DNA from: Rikenellaceae bacterium
GTDB lineage: Bacteria; Bacteroidota; Bacteroidia; Bacteroidales; UBA932
DNA: 10,971 nt
Reading direction: 5' to 3'
NCBI GenBank assembly: GCA_900769735.1
Contig: CAAGHY010000039.1
Location: 1-10,971, forward strand
Position 1 is the first letter of the stretch. Every line of letters begins with the position of its first letter. The position numbers and the translations under genes are program-made. Positions 1 to 8,000 of the stretch are shown piece after piece. A model generated the notes under the pieces. That model ran no database searches and was not told where the DNA came from. It saw only the letters and a list, made by a program, of their open reading frames with translations.

Positions 1-369
1 ATCCTTCCTTTCAGCTTGGATGTAGACCAGACATTTATTGCAGCTGTGCTTACCATTATCGGTTACTCTATCAATGATACAGTGGTTATCTTCGACCGTA
101 TCCGTGAGAACAAAGGCCTATATCCAAAACGTGACTTGGGTGAGACTATCAACTCTTCATTGAACAGCACATTGGTTAGAACAATCAACACTTCAGTAAC
201 TACTTTGGTGGTAATGTTGGCAATTGCATTGTTCGGTGGTGAGGTTATCAGAGGATTCGCTGTAGCTATTATCGTTGGTATCTTGGTAGGTACTTACTCT
301 TCAATGTTCGTTGCTACTCCATTGATGTACAAATTGAGCTTGAAGAAAGAGGCTAAAGAGAACAAATAA
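1..369 (+). CDS. secDF: Protein translocase subunit SecF / C-terminal part of SecDF (partial, 5' end outside the window)
   Basis: This is the last 122 codons of a SecF-type membrane protein, open from the first base of the window. SecD/SecF assist the SecYEG channel at the inner membrane, using the proton motive force to pull exported proteins through. The visible part starts with a conserved SecF segment (LDVDQTFIAAVLTIIGYSIN, then DTVVIFDRIRE), followed by a loop and the TSVTTL segment. Two hydrophobic stretches follow (roughly residues 66-81 and 86-108), corresponding to the last membrane spans, and a short basic tail (KKEAKENK) ends the protein. In Bacteroidota SecD and SecF are normally one fused polypeptide of about 1000 residues, so the gene is probably secDF; that is inference, because only the SecF end is visible. 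A TTG at position 16 is an internal leucine codon, not a start. It lies tail to tail with gpmI and ends before a strong terminator. Confidence 0.93.
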   Translation: MLPFSLDVDQTFIAAVLTIIGYSINDTVVIFDRIRENKGLYPKRDLGETINSSLNSTLVRTINTSVTTLVVMLAIALFGGEVIRGFAVAIIVGILVGTYSSMFVATPLMYKLSLKKEAKENK

Positions 370-398
370 GACTCTAAATAACGAAATAACCTATATGA

Positions 399-436
399 AA
401 AAAAGGATGCTTCAGCAATGAGGCATCCTTTTTTTT
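399..436 (+). terminator. Rho-independent terminator after secDF
   Basis: A 10-bp stem (405-414 with 419-428, one G-U pair) is closed by a GCAA tetraloop of the stable GNRA class at 415-418. It is followed by eight T (429-436) and preceded by an A-run (398-404), which extends the stem with A-T pairs. It lies about 35 bp past the secDF stop codon. The A-run means it could also stop transcription arriving from the opposite strand. Confidence 0.9.
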
Positions 437-540
437 ACTGCTCATTTCAAAAAAGAAAGTCCCCTGCCCCGAGCTTGCAGAGAGCTTATAGCATCACATT
501 GGGGAACAAATCAGGGTAATGATGTGCCCCAAGCGGCCCT
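437..540. other. Gene-free spacer with self-complementary segments between two terminators
   Basis: No convincing coding sequence is seen here on either strand. Two pairs of complementary segments occur: CACAT (495-499) with ATGTG (522-526), and TTGGGG (500-505) with CCCCAA (527-532). Because their order is interleaved, both pairs could form together only as a pseudoknot-like fold; otherwise they are alternatives. GAGCTT occurs twice, near 470 and 482. The function is unknown; it may be the remnant of an intergenic repeat or a small RNA. Confidence 0.3.
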
Positions 541-571
541 CAAACAAAAAAGGCCGCAAAATTGCGGCCTT
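541..571 (-). terminator. Rho-independent terminator after gpmI
   Basis: Read on the minus strand, AAGGCCGCAA pairs with TTGCGGCCTT (562-571 with 550-559; the innermost A-T pairs probably stay open as a loop). A T-rich tract follows (complement of 541-551, TTTTTTGTTTG). It is 29 bp past the gpmI stop codon and oriented for that gene. Confidence 0.9.
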
Positions 572-599
572 AATATTGAATGCAGGATTTATCCTGTAA

Positions 600-2102
600 T
601 TACACTAGCGGAGTACCTGTCATGCAAGCTGGCTGCTCAATGCCCATAAGTTTAAGTACTGTAGGGGCAATGTCTGCCAAGATACCGTTCTTAACCTCTT
701 TAACATCATTGTCTACAACAATGAATGGAACTGGGTTAAGTGAGTGAGCTGTGTTAGGGGTACCGTCTGCGTTTACAGCATTGTCAGCATTACCGTGGTC
801 TGCTGTGATAAGAACAGTGTAGCCGTTGGCAACTGCTGAATCAACCACCTCTTTTACAAGTCCGTCAATTGTGGTAACAGCTTTGGTGATAGCCTCATAG
901 ATACCAGTGTGGCCAACCATATCACCGTTTGCAAAGTTAAGGATAACAAGATCCTCTTTCTGAGTATCAAGAACCTTGATAAGCTCTGAAGCAACCTCAG
1001 GTGCGCTCATCTCAGGTTTAAGGTCATAAGTTGCAACTTTAGGAGAGTTTACAAGAACACGATCCTCGTTCTCAAATGCAGCCTCACGTCCGCCAGAGAA
1101 GAAGAATGTAACGTGAGCGTATTTCTCAGTCTCAGCAATTCTAAGCTGGTTTTTGCCTGCTTTTGCAACAACCTCACCAAGAGTCTCCTGTACGTTCTCT
1201 TTATCAAAAAGGATATGAAGACCTGTAAATTTATCATCATATGGAGTCAGACAGCAGTAGTACAATGGCATTGTTTTCATACCCATATCTGCCATATCTT
1301 CCTGTGTAAGTACGCTGGTGATCTCACGTGCGCGGTCATTACGGAAGTTGAAGAATACAACTGCATCATCAGCAGCAATTGTAGCAGTACCCTCAACTTT
1401 GACAGGTTTGATGAACTCGTCAGTAACGCCAGCCTCATATGAAGCCTCAACTGCCGCTGCAGGAGATGAAACAACCTCACCCTCACCATTTACAAGAAGG
1501 TCATACGCAACTTTCACGCGGTCCCATCTCTTGTCGCGGTCCATAGCGTAGAAACGTCCGATTACTGAAGCAATTTTACCTGTTGATTTAGCCATATGAG
1601 CCTCAAGCTGCTCTACAAAGCCTTTGCCGCTCTTAGGATCTGTATCACGGCCGTCCATAAAGCAATGAACGTAAACTTTCTCCAAACCATACTCTTTTGC
1701 AACGTCAAGGAATGCAAAAAGCTGCTCAATTGAGCTGTGTACACCGCCGTTTGAAAGCAAGCCCATAAAATGCAGAGCTTTGCCGCTCTCTTTAGCGTAA
1801 TCGTAAACAGCTTTAACCTCTTTATTCTCCAACAAAGTCTTGTTCTGGCAAGCTTTATTGATTTTTACAAGATCCTGGTATACTACTCTACCTGCACCAA
1901 TGTTAAGGTGACCTACCTCAGAGTTACCCATCTGTCCCTCAGGAAGACCAACATCCTCACCGCTTGCAGAAAGCTGAGAAGTAGGGTATTTTGCCATCAG
2001 GGCATCAATATTGGGCTGGCCTGCAGTATAGATGGCATTTGTTGAATCATTCTTGCCAATTCCCCAGCCGTCCAGAATCATTAAAAGTACTTTTTTGTTC
2101 AT
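600..2102 (-). CDS. gpmI: 2,3-bisphosphoglycerate-independent phosphoglycerate mutase
   Basis: The 500-residue protein matches the usual length of iPGM (about 510). It interconverts 3- and 2-phosphoglycerate in glycolysis and gluconeogenesis in the cytoplasm, through a phosphoserine intermediate and two Mn2+ ions. Visible active-site features are D11 in LDGWG, the nucleophile S61 in GNSEVGH, H122 in GGVHS, the DGRDTDP motif at 150-156, D435/H436 in ADHGNADN and H453 in TAHS. The phosphatase-type fold is split by the transferase domain, roughly residues 80-300. The start is the ATG at 2100-2102, directly followed by the expected N-terminal strand (KKVLLMILDGWG). No strong Shine-Dalgarno is seen, as is usual in Bacteroidota. 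The gene stands alone, convergent with secDF and divergent from rnr. Nothing essential is missing. Confidence 0.97.
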   Translation of the reverse strand: MNKKVLLMILDGWGIGKNDSTNAIYTAGQPNIDALMAKYPTSQLSASGEDVGLPEGQMGNSEVGHLNIGAGRVVYQDLVKINKACQNKTLLENKEVKAVYDYAKESGKALHFMGLLSNGGVHSSIEQLFAFLDVAKEYGLEKVYVHCFMDGRDTDPKSGKGFVEQLEAHMAKSTGKIASVIGRFYAMDRDKRWDRVKVAYDLLVNGEGEVVSSPAAAVEASYEAGVTDEFIKPVKVEGTATIAADDAVVFFNFRNDRAREITSVLTQEDMADMGMKTMPLYYCCLTPYDDKFTGLHILFDKENVQETLGEVVAKAGKNQLRIAETEKYAHVTFFFSGGREAAFENEDRVLVNSPKVATYDLKPEMSAPEVASELIKVLDTQKEDLVILNFANGDMVGHTGIYEAITKAVTTIDGLVKEVVDSAVANGYTVLITADHGNADNAVNADGTPNTAHSLNPVPFIVVDNDVKEVKNGILADIAPTVLKLMGIEQPACMTGTPLV

Positions 2103-2111
2103 TTTATTTTG

Positions 2112-2119
2112 TAGTTTTG
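2112..2119 (+). promoter_or_regulatory. Candidate -7 element for rnr (Bacteroidales type)
   Basis: TAGTTTTG matches TAnnTTTG exactly. A TTTG at 2094-2097, inside the first codons of gpmI on the other strand, lies 14 bp upstream; the spacing is non-canonical. Transcription would start near 2125, giving a leader of about 55 nt before the rnr ATG. It points towards the gpmI -7 element. Confidence 0.4.
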
Positions 2120-2144
2120 TTATTCATTTATAGAGTCCGCACTG

Positions 2145-2152
2145 CAAAATTA
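2145..2152 (-). promoter_or_regulatory. Candidate -7 element for gpmI (Bacteroidales type)
   Basis: On the minus strand the sequence is TAATTTTG, an exact match to the Bacteroides -7 consensus TAnnTTTG. A TTTG (complement of 2167-2170) lies 14 bp upstream, which is shorter than the usual 19-21 bp spacing, so the -33 element is weak or absent. Transcription would start near 2139, leaving a leader of about 35 nt before the gpmI ATG. Confidence 0.4.
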
Positions 2153-2180
2153 CAGCCAAACGGCGGCAAAGTTAATCATT

Positions 2181-4328
2181 ATGAGAGAAAAAAGAAAGAA
2201 ATCCCCCAAGAGCACAGGCAGCAGCAAAAAGAGTTTCAAGCAAAGGCATCAGAGAAGCACCACCCGCAAAATAATTGAGATGGTGGAGGGTACAGTGCAG
2301 ATGACAAGAGAGGGTTTTGGATTTGTCATTGTTCCCGACAGGGAAGATGATGTATACATCCCGCAGAGCCGTATGCTGCACGCCCTTAACGGTGATCTTG
2401 TAAGGGTAGCCGTTACCCGCAAGAAGGATCTCAAACACAAGATGGAGGGTGAGATTGTGGCAATTCTGGAGAGGAGCAAGAAGCCTTTCATAGGTATTCT
2501 GCAGATCCTTGGCCAGCAGGGTTGGGTAATTGTGGAGAGCCGTGTGATGCCTTATGACATCAAGGTTTCCTTGGACGGCATTGAAGAGGATGCCCAGTGG
2601 AAAAAGGTTGCCGTACAGGTTGTGGACTGGCCGATGCATACTGAAGCACCTGTCGGGAAGATAATTGATGTACTTGGAGATCCGGGGGAGAATGATACTG
2701 AGATGCACGCCATTTTGGCGGAGTTCGGGTTGCCGTACAGGTTTGACCCTGCGGTTGAGGCGGCAGCGGAGAAGATTCCGGTGAAGATTGAGGAGAAGGA
2801 GATAAAACGCCGCAAGGATATGAGGGATGTGCTTACATTTACCATAGACCCGGCGGATGCAAAGGATTTTGATGATGCCATTTCTTACAGGGAGCTGGAT
2901 AACGGCAATTATGAGATTGGTGTGCACATTGCAGATGTAACCCATTATGTGAGGCCAAATGATATCATTGATAAAGAGGCATTTGAGAGGGGAACTTCAG
3001 TATATCTGGTAGACCGTACGGTACCAATGCTGCCGGAGGCACTTTCCAACAATCTTTGTTCTTTGAGGCCGAATGAGGAGAAACTCACCTATTCTGCAAT
3101 ATTTGAAGTTGCCTCTTCAGGCAAGATTGTAAGCAGGTGGTTCGGACGCACAGTAATCAACTCAGACAGGAGATTCTCGTACGAGCAGGCACAGGAAATA
3201 ATTGAAACACAAGGAGATTACACCCTTAAATATTTGGGTGAGATGGGGAGCGGAGTGGAAACAAAGAGTGTAAAAATTTCTTCCCGACGAAAAAAGGGGG
3301 AAGCATACTCAGACAAAGAAGTTGCAACAGCAATCCTTACCCTCCACTCAATTGCGGGCAAGCTCCGCGATGCCCGTTTCCAGAGCGGGTCAATCAGTTT
3401 TGAGCGCCCTGAGATGAAGGTTATAGTGGATTCTGCGGGCAAACCGGTAGATGTTGTCCAAAAGATAAGCAAGGATGCCAACTGGCTTATTGAGGAGTAT
3501 ATGCTCCTTGCAAACAAGGAGGTGGCAACCTGCGTAACCAAAGGATTGCGCTTGAAGGAACCAACCTTTGTGTACCGTATTCACGACCAACCTGATTTTG
3601 AGAAGGTGAAGAACCTCAAGGATTTTGTGAAGCATTTCGGGTACCAGATGGGTTCTGTTGAGAGCGGCCGTGATGTTGCCCCTGAGCTTAATGGTCTGCT
3701 GGATAAAGCCAAAGGGAAACCAGAATGCGGCGCCATTGAGATTATGGCCCTCCGCACAATGGCCCGTGCAAAATACTCTACAGACAATGTAGGGCACTAC
3801 GGCTTGGGATTTGACTATTATACCCATTTTACATCCCCTATCAGGCGTTATCCGGATATGATGGTACACCGTCTCCTCACACACTACCTGGATAAGGGAA
3901 AAAGCGAGAACAAGAGCCGTTTTGAGGAGCTTTGCAAGCATTCCTCAATGCGTGAGCACCTTGCTACAGAAGCTGAAAGAAGCAGCATAAAATACAAACT
4001 TGCAGAATTTATGCAGGAGAAAGTGGGTCAGGAGTTTGAAGGCAGCGTGTCCGGCATTACCGAATGGGGAATGTATGTGGAAATTGAACCTAGCAAAGTT
4101 GAGGGAATGGTAATGCTGCGTGAAATAAAGGAAGACTTCTTCATCTACGATGAAAAGAACTATTGCCTGATTGGAAAAGCTACACGCAAGAAATTCACCC
4201 TTGGAGACAAGGTGCGCATTAAAGTGGACAAGACCAACCTTGAGCAGAAACTCATAGACTACACCCTTATCTGGGACCCTGAGTGGAACAAAAGATCCTC
4301 AAGAAAAGGGGTAGCAAGAAAGAAGTAA
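2181..4328 (+). CDS. rnr: Ribonuclease R (RNase II/RNB family 3'-5' exoribonuclease)
   Basis: The 715-residue protein is a processive 3'-to-5' exoribonuclease that degrades structured RNA in the cytoplasm. Domain order is: a basic N-terminal tail (residues 2-30, rich in K, R and S); OB/cold-shock domains at about 35-165 (VEGTVQMTREGFGFV and a second copy); the RNB catalytic domain at about 205-560; and an S1 domain at about 614-695 (GQEFEGSVSGITEWGMYVEI). It ends in a basic tail (KRSSRKGVARKK). The Mg2+-binding aspartates D223, D229, D231 and D232 occur in IDPADAKDFDDA, with the same spacing as in RNase II. The family signature TSPIRRYPD is at 551-559. An S1 domain plus basic tails favour RNase R over RNase II. 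The ATG at 2181 is chosen because the basic tail and first OB domain follow directly. The small ORF6N gene begins about 56 nt downstream with no terminator between, so read-through is possible. Confidence 0.96.
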   Translation: MREKRKKSPKSTGSSKKSFKQRHQRSTTRKIIEMVEGTVQMTREGFGFVIVPDREDDVYIPQSRMLHALNGDLVRVAVTRKKDLKHKMEGEIVAILERSKKPFIGILQILGQQGWVIVESRVMPYDIKVSLDGIEEDAQWKKVAVQVVDWPMHTEAPVGKIIDVLGDPGENDTEMHAILAEFGLPYRFDPAVEAAAEKIPVKIEEKEIKRRKDMRDVLTFTIDPADAKDFDDAISYRELDNGNYEIGVHIADVTHYVRPNDIIDKEAFERGTSVYLVDRTVPMLPEALSNNLCSLRPNEEKLTYSAIFEVASSGKIVSRWFGRTVINSDRRFSYEQAQEIIETQGDYTLKYLGEMGSGVETKSVKISSRRKKGEAYSDKEVATAILTLHSIAGKLRDARFQSGSISFERPEMKVIVDSAGKPVDVVQKISKDANWLIEEYMLLANKEVATCVTKGLRLKEPTFVYRIHDQPDFEKVKNLKDFVKHFGYQMGSVESGRDVAPELNGLLDKAKGKPECGAIEIMALRTMARAKYSTDNVGHYGLGFDYYTHFTSPIRRYPDMMVHRLLTHYLDKGKSENKSRFEELCKHSSMREHLATEAERSSIKYKLAEFMQEKVGQEFEGSVSGITEWGMYVEIEPSKVEGMVMLREIKEDFFIYDEKNYCLIGKATRKKFTLGDKVRIKVDKTNLEQKLIDYTLIWDPEWNKRSSRKGVARKK

Positions 4329-4352
4329 ACAGTTTTGATCTATGGCGGTAAC

Positions 4353-4370
4353 GGGAACCTGTGTGTTCCC
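4353..4370 (+). promoter_or_regulatory. Short inverted repeat just upstream of the ORF6N gene (possible operator or leader hairpin)
   Basis: GGGAAC (4353-4358) and GTTCCC (4365-4370) form a perfect 6-bp stem around a 6-nt loop. No T-run follows, so it is not a standard terminator. It lies 14 nt upstream of the preferred ATG (4385), and an alternative GTG start (4361) falls inside its loop. The heptamer GGAACCT occurs both here and in the 35-bp palindrome within the gene. A role as operator for the encoded DNA-binding protein is only a hypothesis. Confidence 0.3.
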
Positions 4371-4384
4371 CACTTAAGATAAAA

Positions 4385-4936
4385 ATGCCCTCTGCATTCA
4401 GTTGCAGGGGGCAGCGTGTAATGCTGGACAGGGATTTGGCTGAATTATACGGAGTTGAGACAAAAAACCTTAATAAAGCTGTCAAAAGGAATCCGGAAAG
4501 ATTTGAGGGTGATGACTTTATGTTTCAGTTAACTAAGGAAGAGTGTTTAAGGTTCCAAATTGGAACCTTAAACACTGCAAGAGGGCAACATCTAAAATAT
4601 ATGCCTTATGTATTTACCGAAATGGGAGTAGCAATGCTTTCATCTGTCTTGCGATCTGACAAGGCCATTAATGTTAACAGAAACATCATGCGGGCATTTG
4701 TGACAATGCGCAATTACGTAGCCTCAGTAAGCGCGGCGTCAGCTGAATTGGCAGAGTTTAAGGAAAGACTGAAACTCATAGAACAGTCATGTAAGGATAA
4801 TGCAGATGCTGTGAGTGATTTGTCTGAGGATATGCAGAAGGAGTTGGATGACATTTATTTGGCTCTTTCTCAGCTGGCTGATAGGCAGAAGAATCTGGAA
4901 ACTTACAAGAACCGGGGCAGGATAGGTTTCAAATAA
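4385..4936 (+). CDS. ORF6N domain-containing protein (phage-type DNA-binding family)
   Basis: This 183-residue protein carries the ORF6N domain, a module found in phage and bacterial proteins and thought to bind DNA; the cellular role is unknown. Conserved landmarks are RGQRVMLDRDLAELYGVETK (residues 8-27), then the NLNKAVKRNPERF and FMFQLTKEE stretches, and YVFTEMGVAMLSSVL in the middle. A C-terminal part rich in E, K, L and D (about residues 105-170) is likely helical or coiled-coil. The end, KNRGRIGFK, is the usual end of this family, so the 3' side looks complete. The start is uncertain. ATG 4385 follows an A-rich stretch and is preferred; GTG 4361 in the same frame would add 8 residues, and a stop codon at 4349-4351 rules out anything longer. 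The N-terminus ahead of RGQRVML is short and unlike the usual lead-in helix, so it may be trimmed. A 35-bp palindrome spans codons 53-64. It lies between two housekeeping genes, suggesting acquisition. Confidence 0.82.
   Translation: MPSAFSCRGQRVMLDRDLAELYGVETKNLNKAVKRNPERFEGDDFMFQLTKEECLRFQIGTLNTARGQHLKYMPYVFTEMGVAMLSSVLRSDKAINVNRNIMRAFVTMRNYVASVSAASAELAEFKERLKLIEQSCKDNADAVSDLSEDMQKELDDIYLALSQLADRQKNLETYKNRGRIGFK
4542..4576. repeat. 35-bp palindrome (17-bp perfect arms) inside the ORF6N gene
   Basis: Left arm AGTGTTTAAGGTTCCAA (4542-4558), a single A at 4559, and right arm TTGGAACCTTAAACACT (4560-4576). All 17 base pairs match, and the symmetry stops at the next base on each side. It encodes ECLRFQIGTLNT, between the LTKEE stretch and the YVFTE segment. 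As single-stranded DNA it would form a cruciform arm; in RNA it would need a few central bases as loop. The element is directly visible; its role is not known. Confidence 0.95.
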
Positions 4937-4965
4937 GCGTCTTCAAAACATAATGATATATTTAG

Positions 4966-4973
4966 TATCTTTG
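4966..4973 (+). promoter_or_regulatory. Candidate -7 element for dnaE (Bacteroidales type)
   Basis: TATCTTTG matches TAnnTTTG exactly and lies 33 bp upstream of the dnaE ATG. No exact TTTG is found at the expected -33 position, so strength is uncertain. The transcript would begin near 4980 with a leader of roughly 27 nt. Confidence 0.45.
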
Positions 4974-5006
4974 TAATTCCCACTAACCCCAAAAAAGATA
5001 CAGATT

Positions 5007-8000
5007 ATGGCATTCGCTCATTTACACGTACATACATATTATTCCATTCTGGATGGACAGGCCAGCATAAAGGCCCATTTCAAGAAGGCGGCAGATGACA
5101 ACCAGCCGGCACTTGCCATTACAGACCACGGAAATATGTTTGGTGTAAAGGAGTTCCTGAAAGTTGCCAAAGACTTTCCGGATGTGAAGCCTATCATTGG
5201 TTGTGAGGTGTATGTGAATCCTGAGGGGCGTTTCAATAAAAGGGGAAAGGAAGACCAGGGAGCATATCACCTTATCCTTCTTGCCAAGAATCTGCAGGGG
5301 TACTATAATCTTGTAAAAATAGTCTCTACCGGTTGGACTGAGGGTTTCTACTACAAACCCAAGATTGACCGTGAGATCCTTGAAAAATACCACGAGAACC
5401 TCATCTGCTGCTCTGCCTGCCTGGGAGGAGAGGTGCCTAAATTCATAAATACAGGCAAACTGAAGGAAGCGGAGGAGACTGCCCTTTGGTACAAGAACCT
5501 TTTTGGAGAGGATTACTATCTTGAGGTACAGCTGCACCGCACTGAGATCCCTGGAATGACCACTGAGGTGGCAGACCTTCAGGAGGTTGCAAACGCAGAG
5601 ATTTTCAAGATGGGAGAGCGCCTGGGCATTAAGGTGGTGGCAACAAATGACGCCCACTTTGCCCGCAAGGAGGATGGCCCTGCCCACGACCGCCTTATTT
5701 GTCTTACCACCAACGCCAACTATGATGACCCTAACCGAATGAGATACACCCAGCAGGAGTATCTTAAGACGGAGGAGGAGATGAGAGCCCTGTTCCCTGA
5801 TCACCCTGAGGTGATAGATAACACAATGGAAATTGTGGAGAAGGTGGAGAAGTACAAGATTGACAGAGACCACGTATTGCCTGTTTTCCCAATTCCTGAG
5901 GAGTTTCCCGACAGTAATGAATACCTCCGCCATCTGGTGTACAAAGGAGCGGAGAAAAAATACAAGACCATCACCGATGAGTGCCGTGAGCGTATAGACT
6001 TTGAGCTTGCCACCATCAAGAAGATGGGATTCCCCGATTACTTCCTAATTGTGCAGGATTTCATTGCAGCAGCCCGCAACATAGGTGTATGGGTTGGCCC
6101 GGGCCGTGGTTCGGCAGCCGGATCTGTAGTTGCCTACTGCCTTGGAATCACCAATCTGGATCCAATCAAATATGACCTCCTGTTTGAGCGTTTCCTTAAC
6201 CCGGACCGTATCTCAATGCCCGATATAGACGTGGACTTTGATGATGACGGACGCGGAAAGGTGCTTCAGTATGTAGAGGAAAAATACGGCAAGGACCACG
6301 TATCCCACGTGGTAACCTTTGGTACAATGGCAACCAAAAGTGCCATCAAGGACGTTGCCCGTATCCAGCAGGTGCCTCTACAGGAGAGTGACCGTCTTGC
6401 CAAACTTGTTCCCGACAGTTTCCCTGAGCAGGTTGAGAAATACACAGACGAGAACGGTGAGGTAAAGGAGAAGACCAAGAAAGTTAAGGTAACCGTAGAG
6501 AACTGCGTGAAGCTGGTTCCCGAGATGAAGGAGGCCTATGAGAGCTCTGATATCCCGGGAGTGAAGGATACCCTTGAATATGCGCAGAAACTTGAAGGAA
6601 CCGTTAGGAATACCGGTGTGCACGCCTGCGCAATCATTATTGGTAGGGACAACCTTACAGAGCATATTCCAATCTGTATTGCAAAGGACAAGGAGACCGG
6701 AGAGGATATGTGGGTATCCCAGTATGAGGGCTCGTTCATTGAGGATGTGGGAATGCTCAAGATGGACTTCCTGGGTCTGAGAACCCTTTCCATCCTTAAG
6801 GAGGCAGTAGCCAATGTTAAGAAATCCAAAGGAATAGACATTGATATTGAGGCTATTCCAATTGATGATAAAAAGACTTTTGAACTGTTTGGACGCGGAG
6901 ATACGGTAGCGGTGTTCCAGTTTGAGTCCCCAGGAATGCAGAAATGGTTGAGGGAACTTCAGCCAAGCCGTTTTGAGGACCTTATTGCAATGAATGCCCT
7001 TTACAGGCCGGGTCCTATGGATTATATCCCAGACTTTGTTGCCCGTAAGAAGGGTGAGCAGGCCATTGAGTATGATTTGCCTGAGATGGAGAGCATCCTG
7101 CAGGATACCTACGGAGTAACAGTGTATCAGGAGCAGGTGATGTTGCTCTCTCAGAAGCTTGCCAACTTTACCAAAGGTCAGGCGGACGGATTGCGTAAGG
7201 CTATGGGTAAAAAACTCATAGACAAGATGATGGAGTTGAAGGTGAAGTTTATGGAGGGAGGAGCAGCCAACGGACATCCGCAAGATACGCTTGAGAAAAT
7301 CTGGAAAGACTGGACTGCATTTGCCCAGTATGCCTTCAACAAATCGCATGCAACCTGTTATGCCTGGGTGGCATACCAGACAGGATATATGAAAGCGCAC
7401 CATCCAGCAGAGTTTATGGCGGCCAACTTGAGTAAGAACCTCAACAATATTGAGGAGATTACCAAGCTGATGGATGAGTGCAAGAGATTGGGCAGAAACG
7501 TACTTGGCCCGGATATCAATGAGAGTGAGAGAACCTTCTCAGTTAACAAGGCGGGAGATATCCGCTTTGGTATGGCCGGAGTGAAAGGTGTGGGTGGTGC
7601 AATTGTAGATTCAATTGTAGCCTGCAGAGGTGACAAACCATTTACAGGTGTATTTGATTTCATTGAGAGGGCTTCAGCCAGCGGTAACATAAACAGGAAG
7701 ACAATTGAGTCATTGGCCTATGCAGGTGCCTTTGATTCATTCCCTGAGATCCGCAGGGACCAGTTCTTTACTGAGAATTCAAAGGGAGACATATTCATTG
7801 AGGCATTGTGCAGATACGGTCAGAAACTGCAAAGTGACTCACTAAGTGGAGGAAACTCTTTGTTTGGAGATGATGATGAGGCGTTCAAGCCAACTCCTCC
7901 GGAGATTCCTGTCCCTAAGGATTACAATAAACTGGAGTTCCTGAAGAAGGAGAAGGAGCTGGTGGGAATGTATCTTTCTGCACATCCACTGGATATCTAC

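Noticed and set aside
2172..2945. Open frame of about 257 codons on the minus strand overlapping the start of rnr
   Set aside because: It overlaps the well-supported rnr N-terminus and OB domains, and no domain is recognisable.
4353..4370. Terminator after rnr
   Set aside because: The stem is only 6 bp and no T-run follows; no convincing rnr terminator is seen before the ORF6N gene.
4342..4377. Short open frame starting at ATG 4342, ahead of the ORF6N gene
   Set aside because: It has only 11 codons, is in another frame, has no recognisable peptide, and runs through the inverted repeat; a leader peptide is possible but unsupported.
6378..7403. Long open frame of about 340 codons on the minus strand inside dnaE
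   Set aside because: It lies wholly opposite a clear dnaE coding region, resembles no known protein, and its composition (rich in H, L, C) is typical of an antisense shadow.
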